Shown: in pieces, positions 63,969-64,000 of the stretch | Position numbering within the stretch: position 1 is the first letter of the stretch | Layout: the number at the start of each line of letters is the position of its first letter | From: Parafannyhessea umbonata | Lineage (GTDB): Bacteria > Actinomycetota > Coriobacteriia > Coriobacteriales > Atopobiaceae | NCBI RefSeq assembly: GCF_900105025.1 | Contig: NZ_LT629759.1 | Location: forward strand, 1,922,001-1,986,000 | Reading direction: 5' to 3' | Length of the DNA stretch: 64,000 nt | Position numbers and translations under genes: made by a program | Notes under the pieces: generated by a model | What the model was told of the DNA's origin: nothing | What the model saw: only the letters and a program-made list of their open reading frames with translations | The model's database searches: none

Positions 63969-64000
63969 ACGCGTCACCTTTCCTGCGCTACAAACGCCCT

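Overview
The window is a gene-dense, GC-rich bacterial chromosome segment. It carries four-cysteine-type L33, HspR-type heat-shock control, an rpmG-tRNA-Trp-secE-nusG-rplKA-rplJL-rpoB block and many genes coding -EK/-GEK stretches with GC-rich third positions. Gene content and protein style fit an anaerobic actinobacterium of the class Coriobacteriia, probably the Olsenella/Atopobium group. That placement is inference from gene content, not from a search. No phage, insertion sequence, CRISPR array or rRNA gene was seen.

Layout. 1-9000 (all minus strand): truncated rpoB, then upstream rplL, rplJ with its L10 leader, rplA, rplK, nusG, secE, tRNA-Trp, rpmG, tuf, and tRNAs Met, Thr, Tyr and Thr. 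9000-21350 (minus): a NYN-domain nuclease, an rlmB-like methyltransferase, cysS, ispF, ispD, disA, clpC, an unusual 936-residue lysS fused to an HD hydrolase and a tRNA-binding domain, greA, and a TatA protein with a zinc ribbon. 21500-25300: a membrane-anchored spermidine-synthase-like protein, an NTF2/LytTR regulator, cysK and a HAD-family protein.

25500-34200 is an alpha-glucan uptake and utilisation locus. A minus-strand operon encodes a LacI regulator, binding protein, two permeases, malQ and an ABC ATPase. A divergent cytoplasmic GH13 amylase lies across an operator-rich gap. 34400-50000 mixes stress and envelope genes: hsp20, a tail-anchored hypothetical, a PASTA protein with a small acidic partner, clpB, an aminotransferase/ornithine-cyclodeaminase pair with a divergent PucR regulator, hisC, and the dnaK-grpE-dnaJ-hspR operon. 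hsp20, clpB and dnaK share an upstream inverted repeat, AATCTAA-N11-TTAGATT.

50100-64000: a YfcE-type phosphodiesterase, a repeat lipoprotein, an iorA-iorB-HTH-membrane-kinase operon, adhE with an APH-like kinase, an acyl-CoA synthetase, a frameshifted metA behind a structured leader, and pcp. Together these suggest a fermentative, amino-acid and starch-using anaerobe: AdhE makes ethanol, IorAB oxidises aryl-pyruvates, and Pcp removes N-terminal pyroglutamate.

The most unusual items are the LysRS-HD-tRNA-binding fusion, the altered fork-loop 2 of RpoB, the shared heat-shock element, TatA with a zinc ribbon, and the metA frameshift. All coordinates and starts come from reading the sequence by eye; no database search was run.
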